NCBI GenBank assembly: GCA_027487485.1
Contig: JAIYDN010000048.1
Span: forward strand, 145,581-209,580
Length of the DNA stretch: 64,000 nt
Origin: Planctomycetaceae bacterium
Lineage (GTDB): Bacteria; Planctomycetota; Planctomycetia; Pirellulales; Pirellulaceae
Reading direction: 5' to 3'
The first letter of the stretch is position 1. The number at the start of each line of letters is the position of its first letter. The position numbers and the translations under genes are program-made. Below, piece after piece: positions 1-8,896 of this stretch. The notes under the pieces are model-generated. The model did not search any database and was not told the origin of the DNA. It saw only the letters and a list, made by a program, of their open reading frames with translations.

Positions 1-1
1 T

Positions 2-202
2 CGACTGTTGGATACTTTGATTCGGCAACCAGGCCGAGCGTTCGACCGATCGGAACTAATCGATTCCGCATTGGGTGAAGACACATTGGTTCTAGAGCGG
101 ACCATTGACGTTCACATCCGTGCTTTGCGGAAAAAAATCGGCGAAAAGTCAGAAGCGATCGAAACCGTGCGAGGCATCGGATACCGATTTCGCGAAAACT
201 GA
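2..202 (+). CDS. Response regulator, C-terminal DNA-binding part (partial)
   Basis: This is the last 66 residues of an OmpR/PhoB-type response regulator; the frame is open through the left edge, so the receiver domain lies outside the window. Visible are the winged-helix recognition region ([16 protein letters not shown]) and the closing wing motif (VRGIGYRF), both diagnostic of the Trans_reg_C family. The protein would bind DNA as a dimer after phosphorylation by a sensor kinase. The first in-frame start inside the window is a TTG at 8, which is probably an internal Leu codon. The partner kinase is not visible; the next gene downstream is unrelated. Confidence 0.9.
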   Translation, partial: RLLDTLIRQPGRAFDRSELIDSALGEDTLVLERTIDVHIRALRKKIGEKSEAIETVRGIGYRFREN

Positions 203-376
203 GCCTCGATCGGAAATTTTTTTTCCTTCGCAGACGGCTGAATTCGCCCATGCTTGGAAACAAAATTAGAACCGATTTCCTACCTTCGGCTCGCATTTTA
301 CCTACTTGCTGAATTGCCATGCTTGGTTCAGACTATTGGACCTCCTTGTTCCCAATTCAAGTAAGTGATTTAACTG

Positions 377-859
377 ATGAGCACCTCGACCCTTTCCAAG
401 CCTATACAGCTCTTACCTGCAAAAACGATTGACGGCAAAAAGCCGACTCGGGAGCAGGTTCCAAAGGGGGAAGTACTCTGTTCTTATTGCACGGCAAAAT
501 GCTGTCGTTATTTTGCCCTTCCCATCGATGCCCCCACGTCGAAGCAAGATCTCGATTTTATTCGTTGGTATTTGCTTCACGATCGCGCGACGGTTTTCAT
601 TGAAGATGGTACTTGGTACCTGCTGGTGCATACCGACTGCAAGCACTTGCAAGCCGATCACCGGTGTGGGATTTACCACACGCGGCCGCAGATTTGTCGC
701 GATTACGCGACGGACAATTGCGAATTCGATGAAGATGCCGTCTATGAAATGTACTTCGAAACATCGGAGCAAGTTGCGGAATACATGGAAGCACGATTCC
801 AATCCACGGATCTGCGTTCCATTCGAAGCGAAGAACCTGCCTTGCTTCCGATACTCTAG
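377..859 (+). CDS. YkgJ-type Cys-cluster protein
   Basis: A 160-residue cytoplasmic protein with the Cys cluster of the YkgJ / CxxCxxCC family: CSYCTAKCC near residue 36 and CGIYHTRPQICRDYATDNC near residue 97. Family members are thought to bind zinc or an iron-sulphur centre, but a reaction is not established. The ATG at 377 is followed by a variable, Lys/Pro-rich N-terminus of about 30 residues. It ends 17 bases before hisS and is probably cotranscribed with it. A second, longer Cys-cluster protein lies just after hisS, so hisS is bracketed by two members of the same superfamily. Confidence 0.85.
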   Translation: MSTSTLSKPIQLLPAKTIDGKKPTREQVPKGEVLCSYCTAKCCRYFALPIDAPTSKQDLDFIRWYLLHDRATVFIEDGTWYLLVHTDCKHLQADHRCGIYHTRPQICRDYATDNCEFDEDAVYEMYFETSEQVAEYMEARFQSTDLRSIRSEEPALLPIL

Positions 860-876
860 GAAAACGATCCTCTCTG

Positions 877-2223
877 ATGACTTTGATTGAACCGAGAACG
901 CTCAAGGGCTTTCGAGACTTCTTGCCTGCCGCGATGATTCCTCGCGAAAGGCTGATGGAGGTCGCGCGAACCGTGTATCGCCGCTACGGCTTTGTGCCCA
1001 TCGATACCCCTGCCTTAGAATTGCTGGAAGTACTTACCGGCAAAGGGTCGGATGAGACGGACCGGCAAATGTATCACTTCATCGACAACGGTGGTCGAGC
1101 CGTCGGAATGCGATTTGACTTGACCGTCCCATTGGCCCGATTTGCAGCCCAGCATATCGGAACCCTAGGCACGCCGTTCAAACGCTATCACATTGCACCC
1201 GTATGGCGTGGCGAAACCCCGCAAGCTGGCCGATTCCGAGAATTCGTTCAGTGCGATTTTGATACGATTGGAACGACCGGCGTTGTATCCGATATCGAAA
1301 CGGCGCTGGTCATTCACGAACTGATGCATGAGGTTGGCGTCTCGCGTTTTCAAATTCGTATCAACAATCGAAAAGTCTTGTCTGGCTTCCTGGAAAAACT
1401 GGAATTACAAGGCTCCAGCACCGCAGTGCTACGAGCGTTGGACAAACTGGACAAGGTCGGCGTGGAGCAAGTATCGAAGGAACTGGCCCAAGCTGGACTT
1501 TCGGATCAGCAAACGCAACAAGTCATTACCCTGTCGAAGATCCAAGGCAGCACAAGCCAAGTTCTTTCTCAGCTGGATGATTTGCTGCAAGGGTCGGAGC
1601 AAGGCCAAGAAGGAATTGAACGGCTTCGTACCATCTGTGGTGCGATGAAGGCCGCTGGAGTGGCAGATGAATTTTATCGACTGGATGTGTCGATTGCTCG
1701 CGGACTGGATTACTACACCGGTGTTGTTTTTGAAACAACGCTTGGTGACTTGCCAAGCATCGGTAGCGTGTGCAGCGGCGGGCGTTATGATAACCTAGCG
1801 GGCTTGTACACCAAACAACATCTTCCAGGCATCGGTGCATCGTTGGGTTTAGACCGACTTCTCGCCGCCTTGGAGCAGCTGGGGCGAATTCCCAAAACCA
1901 CGCCATCTGCGGATATCTTCATTCCACTGTTCGATGCGGATCGGATTAACGATTACTTCGCCATGGCGTCGATCGTTCGCAGCTCTGGCATGTCGGCCGA
2001 AATTTATCCCGATGCCAAAAAGCTTGGGCAGCAGTTGAAGTATGCGGACCAACGCGGTTTTCGTATCGCTCTGATCGCTGGTTCGCAAGAGCTGGATGCT
2101 GGCCAAGTGCAAATCAAAAACCTAGCGACCAAGGTCAGTACTCAAGTCACCTGGCGCGACCAACCCGACGAGCTCGTTGCAGCCATTCGACGAATGTTGG
2201 ATCTGCCTGACATGCTCGCTTGA
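877..2223 (+). CDS. hisS: Histidine--tRNA ligase
   Basis: Class II aminoacyl-tRNA synthetase that charges tRNA-His with histidine using ATP. The 448 residues match the usual bacterial length. The histidine-specific motif appears as RGLDYYTGVVFE (about residue 270), followed by GSVCSGGRYDNL and by motif 3, GIGASLGLDRL. The N-terminus GFRDFLPAAM is the typical start of the catalytic core, and motif 2 is seen around FKRYHIAPVWRGE. The C-terminal 100 residues form the anticodon-binding alpha/beta domain (DADRINDYFA to VAAIRRM). The start ATG at 877 is 17 bases after the Cys-cluster gene. Nothing is truncated. Confidence 0.97.
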   Translation: MTLIEPRTLKGFRDFLPAAMIPRERLMEVARTVYRRYGFVPIDTPALELLEVLTGKGSDETDRQMYHFIDNGGRAVGMRFDLTVPLARFAAQHIGTLGTPFKRYHIAPVWRGETPQAGRFREFVQCDFDTIGTTGVVSDIETALVIHELMHEVGVSRFQIRINNRKVLSGFLEKLELQGSSTAVLRALDKLDKVGVEQVSKELAQAGLSDQQTQQVITLSKIQGSTSQVLSQLDDLLQGSEQGQEGIERLRTICGAMKAAGVADEFYRLDVSIARGLDYYTGVVFETTLGDLPSIGSVCSGGRYDNLAGLYTKQHLPGIGASLGLDRLLAALEQLGRIPKTTPSADIFIPLFDADRINDYFAMASIVRSSGMSAEIYPDAKKLGQQLKYADQRGFRIALIAGSQELDAGQVQIKNLATKVSTQVTWRDQPDELVAAIRRMLDLPDMLA

Positions 2224-2335
2224 GGAAACCGTTCCTAACAACCTGCCGGTCGCTTCAGCTCCATGGATATCCTAGAATTGTCCACTTGCCGGCAACGTCT
2301 TTTGTTGCTGCCTTGAGTTTCAGAATCTCGAAAAC

Positions 2336-3583
2336 ATGTCGCTTCCAATCGTCATATTGCCGACTGCCGAAAAATGGGATTGCCATCAATGCGGAATTTG
2401 TTGCCGAGGTAGTTTGGTGCCTCTCAGCAACGAGGATGTGGCTCGGTTAAACGAACAGAAATGGGCCGATCACGCGGACTACGTTGGGACGAAGATTATG
2501 GTGCCCAATCCGTCAACCAAGAATCGCTATCGACTTGCCCAGCGCAAAGATGGAAGTTGCGTCTTCTTACAAGCCGATGGGCTCTGCCGAATTCATGCAG
2601 AACTTGGCTATGAGGCAAAGCCAACTATTTGCCGCATCTTTCCGCTGCAGTTGATACCACGTGGGTCAGATGTTGCATTAACCATTCGTCGCGCTTGCCC
2701 ATCGTCGGCTGCGGACAAAGGGCGCTTGGTCAAGGAGCATTTGCCCTTCATCAAGGAATTCGTTCGCGAAGGCAAGTTATCGGCGGACAGCATCGATCCT
2801 CCGCCTTTTAAAGTCGGCGAGACTCGTGACTGGAAAACAGTCTCCTTGGTCTTCAAGACGCTGTCCAGCTTGTTGCGAGACCTTCGATACCCTCCGGTCC
2901 GTAGGATTGTTCATGCACTTCAGTTCACAAGCCTGCTGGAAAAGGCAAAAACACGCGGCATGGAAGAGCGAAAGCTTGCGGAACTGATAACAACCTTGGC
3001 TGAAGTGGTTCCCGAAGAATCGAAGCAGTTCTTTTCAGAACGCAGGCCGCCCAGTCTTTACGCTCGCTTAGTTTTTCATTCGGTTGGTATTGAGTATGCT
3101 CGATTGCACCCCAAGTTTCGGGCATTGCCAACTTGGAGCCATCGTTTGCAATTGGCCAAAGCCACATTTCGGCTCGTGCGCGGACGAGGCCCCCTGCCAG
3201 ACGTGTCACCCGCATTCCCTAAAGCTAGGCTCGAGGATCTCGAGCATCCACTGGGGCAGCTTGCACCAGAGATTGACTATCCCCTGGCTCGCTTGATCGA
3301 GGCTTCTTCGGAGTCGAACCTTTATGCTTTAGCCGACCGAAGAGGCTGGACGATCTTGGAAAGCATTCGCGGGCTGGTGGCGACTTTCCCTGTGGGGCTA
3401 TGGTTGCTGAGATGGGCTTCGCAAGGCCGCGAGCCAACGGTCGATGATATGCTTCAGATTGTGGTTGCGCTGGATCGAGGCCAAGGGTTTGCGGCCCTTA
3501 CTGGAAAGCTGCATCGTTCGCGGCTGAGAATGATGGCTGCCGATGGTGAACTTGAACGCCTTGTGGTCTGGTATGCCAGATAG
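2336..3583 (+). CDS. YkgJ/FliB-like Cys-cluster protein
   Basis: A 415-residue protein whose first 110 residues carry the Cys cluster: CHQCGICC near residue 18, then CVFLQADGLCRIH and KPTICRIFPLQL. The remaining 300 residues are mostly helical and not recognised. Size and motif order resemble the FliB flagellin lysine-N-methylase group within the YkgJ superfamily, and flagellar genes flgB and a FlgN-like gene lie 2.5 kb away. That resemblance is suggestive only, since many planctomycete proteins carry this domain with no known role. It converges with ftsH, leaving 33 bases between stops. Confidence 0.7.
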   Translation: MSLPIVILPTAEKWDCHQCGICCRGSLVPLSNEDVARLNEQKWADHADYVGTKIMVPNPSTKNRYRLAQRKDGSCVFLQADGLCRIHAELGYEAKPTICRIFPLQLIPRGSDVALTIRRACPSSAADKGRLVKEHLPFIKEFVREGKLSADSIDPPPFKVGETRDWKTVSLVFKTLSSLLRDLRYPPVRRIVHALQFTSLLEKAKTRGMEERKLAELITTLAEVVPEESKQFFSERRPPSLYARLVFHSVGIEYARLHPKFRALPTWSHRLQLAKATFRLVRGRGPLPDVSPAFPKARLEDLEHPLGQLAPEIDYPLARLIEASSESNLYALADRRGWTILESIRGLVATFPVGLWLLRWASQGREPTVDDMLQIVVALDRGQGFAALTGKLHRSRLRMMAADGELERLVVWYAR

Positions 3584-3616
3584 TTAGCGTTCATGAAAAA
3601 ATGACATCAATGTGCC

Positions 3617-5665
3617 TCAGTTGGCAACGACAGGATTCCGGTTGCCAGCGGGGTCGCTTTTGACGTGAATGCTCGGGCCTATCAGTTCGGTGATTTCCTT
3701 TTCATCCAGCTCTTCCCGTTCCATCAATGCATCTTTGAGACGTTCCAGTTCTTCACGACGAACATGCAGCATATCGGTCGCTCGACGGTCAGCGGCTCGC
3801 AACGTATCGCCCACTTCTGCATCGATCGTCTCTTGAGTTCGTTCGCTGAATTGTCTTTGCTGGTGAATCTCACGCCCCAAGAAGGGGTCGCTGTCGGACA
3901 GCTTGTACGAAACCGGGCCCAGCTTCAAGCTCATGCCCCAATGGGAAACCATTCGGCGGCCGAGGTTGGTAGCGCGTTCCAAATCGTTTTCAGCCCCGAC
4001 GGATGTTTCGTCGTAGATGATCTTCTCAGCAGCTCGGCCGGCCAATAGAACGACCAATTGATCGCGAATTTCGCTTTCGCTCATATTCATTCGATCTTCG
4101 TTGGGAAGGATTTGAGTGCTTCCTAGCGATTGCCCACGAGGAACGACGGTCACTTTATGAACGCGCTGTGCTCCGGGCAAGAACCAAGCGGCCAAAGTAT
4201 GACCTGCTTCGTGATAAGCGGTTTTCTCTTTCTCGCTGGGCTGCATTACCTCTTCACGTTTTGCACCCATCAGCACCTTATCGCGAGCATAATCGAAGTC
4301 CGACATGCTGACGCGGGTTTTATCATGCCGAGCGGCCCAAAGAGCAGCTTCGTTCACGATGTTTCGCAGGTCAGCACCCGTTAGACCTACGGTCGCTTCC
4401 GCCATGATGTGCAGGTCGACATCATTATCTAGAGGCACTTCGCGGACGTGCACTTTCAGAATGGCTTCGCGGCCTTTCAGAGTTGGCCTACCAACAGTAA
4501 TCAAACGATCGAACCGACCTGGGCGAAGCAAAGCCGGGTCCAGGACGTCGGGACGGTTGGTTGCAGCCATGATGATGACGGAATCGGTTGGTGAGAAACC
4601 ATCCATCTCGCCGAGGATTTGGTTCAGCGTTTGTTCTCGTTCGTCGTGCCCGCCCCCTAATCCTGCCCCTCGTTGTCGGCCAACGGCGTCGATCTCGTCG
4701 ATAAAGACGATTGCTGGCGATTGCTCTTTGGCAGTTGCAAAAAGGTCGCGCACGCGGGACGCCCCGACCCCAACAAACATTTGAATGAATTCGCTACCAT
4801 TCACCGAAAAGAACGACACACCCGCTTCTCCAGCAACAGCTCGGGCCAGCAAGGTCTTTCCGGTGCCAGGAGGTCCGTTCAAGAGGACTCCCTTGGGAAC
4901 ACGCCCGCCCAATTTCTGAAACTTCTCCGGCGCTTTCAGAAATTCGACGATTTCCTGCAAGTCAGCCTTAACCCCTTCCAGGCCAGCAACATCGTCAAAG
5001 GTTGTATTTTGGTCGGAAGGCTCAAATCGCTTGGCAGTGGAGCGTGTGAAACTGTTTAGAAACCCACCACCCATCATCGAATCGCGGCTGCGTCGGAAAA
5101 ACAAATACAAGCCAACGATCGTAACGATCAGCATCGACAAAAAGATCAGCATCATGATAGTGCTGAGCGTGCCGCCTGGTACGACACTGTACTCAAAGGG
5201 CTCTTCACTCGCGGAAGCAACCGATTCTGGATCATCTGGGTTAACGAAGGCTTGCTTCGACTTTTCACGCAATGCGTTTAGTTTGGCGAAAAGCGCCGAT
5301 TGGGCCTCCGTTCCGCTGGGGATGAAAACTTCGAAGTCCTTCTTGTACTTCTCTCGGGAACCGTCGAGACCTTCTTTCGGCTTCTTGACTTTCCCGTAGT
5401 AATCGTAGGTGATCGGCATCTCTGGTGGGATCTTGAAGGACCCTGAGATGTTGGATTCGTAAACCGTCAACCTTTGGATGTTTTCCTTGTCCAGCTGCTC
5501 CAGGAAAAAGCTGTAGTCGATTCGCGAACTCGACATCCCGGGAAGGAAGAAAAGCATCAAAAAAACGGCTAGCAAAATCAAGCCGATCATCCAAAAACCT
5601 TGCCCACGGCGAGCGGGTTGGGCTGACGGGCCTTCGGTTCGTTCCTGTTGGGGAGAATTGCTCAT
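3617..5665 (-). CDS. ftsH: ATP-dependent zinc metalloprotease FtsH
   Basis: Membrane-anchored AAA+ protease that unfolds and degrades membrane and short-lived cytoplasmic proteins. The 682 residues show an N-terminal transmembrane segment (about 27-47), a periplasmic FtsH_ext region, a second membrane segment (about 167-190), then the AAA module: Walker A GPPGTGKT near residue 265, Walker B VFIDEIDA, and the second region of homology [20 protein letters not shown]. The zinc site HEAGH is near residue 483 and belongs to the M41 peptidase domain. The tail after about residue 640 is short and charged. It is transcribed away from the flagellar genes; the start ATG at 5665 gives the usual short cytosolic leader. 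Confidence 0.97.
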   Translation of the reverse strand: MSNSPQQERTEGPSAQPARRGQGFWMIGLILLAVFLMLFFLPGMSSSRIDYSFFLEQLDKENIQRLTVYESNISGSFKIPPEMPITYDYYGKVKKPKEGLDGSREKYKKDFEVFIPSGTEAQSALFAKLNALREKSKQAFVNPDDPESVASASEEPFEYSVVPGGTLSTIMMLIFLSMLIVTIVGLYLFFRRSRDSMMGGGFLNSFTRSTAKRFEPSDQNTTFDDVAGLEGVKADLQEIVEFLKAPEKFQKLGGRVPKGVLLNGPPGTGKTLLARAVAGEAGVSFFSVNGSEFIQMFVGVGASRVRDLFATAKEQSPAIVFIDEIDAVGRQRGAGLGGGHDEREQTLNQILGEMDGFSPTDSVIIMAATNRPDVLDPALLRPGRFDRLITVGRPTLKGREAILKVHVREVPLDNDVDLHIMAEATVGLTGADLRNIVNEAALWAARHDKTRVSMSDFDYARDKVLMGAKREEVMQPSEKEKTAYHEAGHTLAAWFLPGAQRVHKVTVVPRGQSLGSTQILPNEDRMNMSESEIRDQLVVLLAGRAAEKIIYDETSVGAENDLERATNLGRRMVSHWGMSLKLGPVSYKLSDSDPFLGREIHQQRQFSERTQETIDAEVGDTLRAADRRATDMLHVRREELERLKDALMEREELDEKEITELIGPSIHVKSDPAGNRNPVVAN

Positions 5666-5718
5666 GAGCCAATGCTATCCATATCACTTATACTTGGTAA
5701 TGAAAATTCGGATCTCTT

Positions 5719-5744
5719 GTTCCGAATGGTTCCAACTGTTCCGA
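5719..5744. promoter_or_regulatory. Phased GTTCC(GA) repeats between ftsH and flagellar genes
   Basis: In the 228-base divergent intergenic region, GTTCCGA starts at 5719, GTTCC at 5729 and GTTCCGA at 5738. The starts are 10 and 9 bases apart, so the copies fall on one face of the helix. This could be a binding site for a regulator of ftsH or of the FlgN-like/flgB pair. No regulator family is recognised, and chance is possible for units this short. Confidence 0.3.
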
Positions 5745-5893
5745 GCCCCAGATTGTAACCAAGCCATTCGTTTGCTGGCAGGTCTAACCTTGTTTCCCGG
5801 ACTTCCGTCTTGGCTTTCATGCACTTTTTTGCTATTCCCAACAATAGCAAGTTGCGTCTTTGGCAACTTGGAGGCCTTTTGTGAGCCCGAACT

Positions 5894-6415
5894 ATGAACC
5901 AAAACTCCATTTCGACAAACCTAATGACTGAACAATCGCATCCGGGAAGCTTCCTGGCTGCGGATCTCGGGACCGAATCGCTTTCGACCTTAATTGAGTC
6001 GAAGCTTCATTTACTGACAGAAATGAAACAGATGTCGATCACCCAGACCGATCTGGTGGCTCAGCATGACATGACAGGCTTGATGACCTTGCTTTCGAGG
6101 AAGCAGAGCTTAATGGACTCGCTTCGCCAGGTCCAAGAGGGCTTAGTGCCCTTCCAAGCACAAGATCCAGAATCCCGGGAATGGTCTACACCCGATCGCC
6201 GTCGATCGTGTCAAGAAATGATAGCAAAATGCGATGAGCTGCTTCAGCATTTGATTGTGATGGAAAATCGCTCGCTCGATAACATGACAGTACAACGAGA
6301 AATTGTTGCAGCTCAATTGCAGCAGAATATCGACGCATCAACCGTCCAGCACGCTTATCAAACGTCGGACTCGGACGAGACTTCGCTGGAAAGTTTTCTT
6401 TCGCTGGAAGGATAG
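5894..6415 (+). CDS. FlgN-like flagellar export chaperone
   Basis: A 173-residue, largely helical protein placed 5 bases before flgB. The central part (about residues 30-140) shows the FlgN pattern: a long helix ending in LLSRKQSLMDSLRQVQEGL, a loop, then a second helix around CDELLQHLIVMENRSLDNM. FlgN holds the hook-associated proteins FlgK and FlgL in the cytoplasm before export. The call rests on helix pattern, size and position, not on a diagnostic motif. The N-terminal 25 residues are polar and variable, so a later start is possible. Confidence 0.6.
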   Translation: MNQNSISTNLMTEQSHPGSFLAADLGTESLSTLIESKLHLLTEMKQMSITQTDLVAQHDMTGLMTLLSRKQSLMDSLRQVQEGLVPFQAQDPESREWSTPDRRRSCQEMIAKCDELLQHLIVMENRSLDNMTVQREIVAAQLQQNIDASTVQHAYQTSDSDETSLESFLSLEG

Positions 6416-6420
6416 TCACC

Positions 6421-6882
6421 ATGTTCAACTCGATGTTTTCAAGTCCTTCGCTGAAAAGCCTTGAGCAAACGGTTGCTTTTACCGAGCGTCGCCATTCTAT
6501 CTTGGCGAGCAACGTAGCCAACATGGACACGCCAGGATATCAACAACGCGATTTGTCGTTGAATAACTTTCAAGACAACTTGCGAGATGCAATCCAAGCG
6601 GAACGGCAATCGCAAGAAATGAGTCCTGGACTTCGCTTGGGAATGTTCGGGGCGGTGGAACAACCATCGCAACCATCCATTGAAGAAGCGAAAAACATTG
6701 CGATGGAAAACGTTCGCGATTCCATGAAGCAAATCGTTTACCATGACGGAAGCGACGACAATTTGGAAATGCACGTTACGCAGATTTCGAAAAACCAGTC
6801 GATGCACACGATGGCGGTTGCCATGATGAAGTCGCATTACCGCCAATTGCAAATGGCAATTTCGGGATCCGTCAACGCTTAG
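6421..6882 (+). CDS. flgB: Flagellar basal-body rod protein FlgB
   Basis: Proximal rod subunit of the flagellar basal body, exported by the flagellar type III system. The N-terminal rod signature is clear: ERRHSILASNVANMDTPGYQ near residue 20. The C-terminus has the partner helix (KNQSMHTMAVAMMKSHYRQL) that packs in the rod. At 153 residues it is slightly longer than typical. It follows the FlgN-like gene by 5 bases. flgC, fliE and the rest of the usual cluster are absent downstream: the next gene is on the other strand and starts 3 bases after the stop, so flagellar genes are scattered in this genome. Confidence 0.92.
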   Translation: MFNSMFSSPSLKSLEQTVAFTERRHSILASNVANMDTPGYQQRDLSLNNFQDNLRDAIQAERQSQEMSPGLRLGMFGAVEQPSQPSIEEAKNIAMENVRDSMKQIVYHDGSDDNLEMHVTQISKNQSMHTMAVAMMKSHYRQLQMAISGSVNA

Positions 6883-6884
6883 TC

Positions 6885-7955
6885 CTACGAGTTATCTGGC
6901 TCGTAGTCTTGCCACATCCAAACAAGTGTATCCGCAAGCGTGTGCTCAAACACTTTGGAATCGCAGTGCCTTGTGGCCTTGCTAAACAAGTACCGGTAAT
7001 CATAGCCTTTGGCTTGCAGTGCAGCTGCCGTGCGTTCGTTTGCCATCACCCAGTTATGGAATGTTCCCTCCTGGTCTTTAAAGCCGTTGTCGTATTCTGA
7101 CACATGGGTGAAGATACGAAGGGGCTTCTTTTCACTGTTCTCGATCAGCTTCATGCTCGAGTGATATTCCCAAGCGCCCAGGGGATAGACCGCTTCTTCA
7201 GGTGCATCATCATCCTGTTGATCCACAAAAGTCCCAGAGTACGTTATCAATCGTCGAAACAGATCTGGACGAAACCAGCCCATTGTCAACGCTGCGGCAC
7301 CACCCGAACTGCACCCCATCGCTCCTTTGCCCCAAGGGTCTTTGGTAAACGCGATGTTTGGGAAAGACTTTTTGATCTCCGCGTTGGCTAGAACGGCCGG
7401 CAAAACTTCTTCATCGATAAAACGAGCAAGACGATCGGACATCGTGTCGTACTCGAGCCCACGCTGGCTTCCCTTGCTATCGTCCCCTCCGTTTTCAACC
7501 GCGATGGCGATAAACGCAGGCAGCTTGCGTTTTCCAGGCTTGTCCGTCGTTAGATTATCCAGCGCATTTCGGACCAGAGCCAAATTGCTTGGCCCATCAT
7601 GCATCACAAGGATAGGGGCCTTGGTGCCGTCGCGATAGGCTGCCGGGATATACACAAAGATCTTGCGTTCTTTGCGAATGGATTTCCTGGGCTCCAAAGT
7701 CGAATCGTCGCCTCGGAATATCTTGCTGTCCGACAAACGCATCGCGAATTCAAAATACTTCCCTTTTGGATTGCCTTGATCCTTCAGGTCCGGATCGATC
7801 ATGTACTCAGGACCGATTACCGATGAGCCATTACCCTCGGCTTTCGAAAGAGAACTGTCACGTTCATCCCCCGACACGTCTGTTGCATCGAGCCCGAACA
7901 GACAACCAACGGTAAGAACAAAAAGGAAAAACAATTGACCTTGGAATGAAGACAT
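6885..7955 (-). CDS. Secreted alpha/beta-hydrolase esterase (enterochelin-esterase-like)
   Basis: A secreted esterase of the putative-esterase family (Fes/IroE-like and feruloyl-esterase-like). I choose the ATG at 7955 because it begins a clean signal peptide, MSSFQGQLFFLFVLTVGCLF; the frame extends upstream to 8021 but only with polar sequence. The nucleophile elbow is GCSSGGAAAL, a likely acid is in SEYDNG, and the likely catalytic His is in TRHCDS. The oxyanion region fits ILVMHDGPSNLA. The substrate is unknown: in planctomycetes this family includes polysaccharide-associated esterases as well as siderophore esterases. It converges with flgB, 2 bases apart. Confidence 0.85.
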   Translation of the reverse strand: MSSFQGQLFFLFVLTVGCLFGLDATDVSGDERDSSLSKAEGNGSSVIGPEYMIDPDLKDQGNPKGKYFEFAMRLSDSKIFRGDDSTLEPRKSIRKERKIFVYIPAAYRDGTKAPILVMHDGPSNLALVRNALDNLTTDKPGKRKLPAFIAIAVENGGDDSKGSQRGLEYDTMSDRLARFIDEEVLPAVLANAEIKKSFPNIAFTKDPWGKGAMGCSSGGAAALTMGWFRPDLFRRLITYSGTFVDQQDDDAPEEAVYPLGAWEYHSSMKLIENSEKKPLRIFTHVSEYDNGFKDQEGTFHNWVMANERTAAALQAKGYDYRYLFSKATRHCDSKVFEHTLADTLVWMWQDYEPDNS

Positions 7956-8391
7956 TATGCTGCACTTGAAAAGAGGAGAGCGGAAATTTGTGTGCTCACT
8001 ATTGTACCATCCATTTTTCATGACGTTTTAGACTTATGCATACACCTTGGAACGATACTCCTTGCATTTCATTGGTGCATCTTGCACTGCGCCACGACAC
8101 ATGTTTCGCGTGGGAGACTCCCTGTGGCCAACACTCATAGACACATAGCGCGACTATTAGACACACTTGTCTACGTGCGGCAACGGAAGTGCATTTCTTA
8201 TTTCTTACCGCATTCTCATGCTAAAGACTGGATATTGCAACTTCATGGCAGCTTGGCATGCGTTTCGCTCTATGGCGTATCTTGCCAAGGCTCAAGTGGA
8301 TGCGTGAGAAACGACTCGAACGATCGACCGCCTTGCATGGAACCACGCGAAGGTGCGTGCAACTCTCCCATTATTGTATTGAGGCAAACGA
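7956..8391. other. Gene-free stretch upstream of the macro-domain gene
   Basis: About 436 bases between the divergent esterase and macro-domain genes. I see no convincing coding frame. It contains a TAGACA half-site cluster listed separately, and probably the promoters for both directions. Confidence 0.6.
8138..8173. promoter_or_regulatory. TAGACA half-site cluster, candidate operator
   Basis: TAGACA occurs at 8138-8143 and again at 8158-8163, exactly 20 bases apart. The second copy forms an inverted repeat, TAGACA-CACT-TGTCTA, at 8158-8173. Two helical turns between direct copies plus an inverted pair is the kind of layout a dimeric regulator uses. It is about 220 bases before the macro/ackA/xfp row. 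The regulator is unknown. Confidence 0.35.
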
Positions 8392-8880
8392 ATGATTCAT
8401 GAAGTCAGCGGTGATATCCTACTTTCCAATGCACAAGCAATTGCACACGGTGTTGCTCCGAACGACCACTTTGATTCTGGACTAGCGCTGGCTCTTCGTG
8501 AGAAGTGGCCATCCATGGCCAAGGACTTTCGCCACTTCGCTCACCAGTCACATCCCAAGTCCGGTGAAATTTGGATGTGGGGCGGGACAGGAGGAGCCAG
8601 AATTTTCAATCTGATGACTCAAGAGGGAGACCACAATCACGGCTCCAGGCCTGGTAAAGCCTCACTCGCCAACGTAAACCATTGCTTGCGTCGCCTGCGC
8701 CATCAGCTCGAATCGGAGAAGATCACAAGCGTGGCGTTGCCCGCCTTAGCAACCGGCGTTGGTGGGCTTGCATGGGCAGACGTGAAGCCACTGATCGAAC
8801 AGCACCTTGGCGATCTCAGCATTCCCGTTTACGTGTATACAACGTACCATGCTGGGGTGAAAGCCGTCGAAAACGAATGA
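8392..8880 (+). CDS. Macro-domain protein (ADP-ribose binding)
   Basis: A 162-residue single macro domain. The start EVSGDILLSNAQAIAHGVA matches the first strand and ligand loop of the fold (GDI, then a residue pair facing the ribose). The phosphate loop appears as ALPALATGVGGLAWADV near residue 118. Macro domains bind ADP-ribose, and many hydrolyse O-acetyl-ADP-ribose or remove ADP-ribose from proteins or nucleic acids. The usual catalytic Asn after the first loop is not obvious, so enzymatic activity is uncertain. It ends 16 bases before ackA and is probably cotranscribed, an unusual partner for an acetate pathway. Confidence 0.85.
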   Translation: MIHEVSGDILLSNAQAIAHGVAPNDHFDSGLALALREKWPSMAKDFRHFAHQSHPKSGEIWMWGGTGGARIFNLMTQEGDHNHGSRPGKASLANVNHCLRRLRHQLESEKITSVALPALATGVGGLAWADVKPLIEQHLGDLSIPVYVYTTYHAGVKAVENE

Positions 8881-8896
8881 GTCCTTGGGAGAACAC

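Noticed and set aside
5859..5876. Sigma-54-like promoter (TTGGCA, then GC after ten bases) before the FlgN-like gene
   Set aside because: The -12 side is GGCC rather than TTGC, and the predicted start would leave a leader of about 7 bases.
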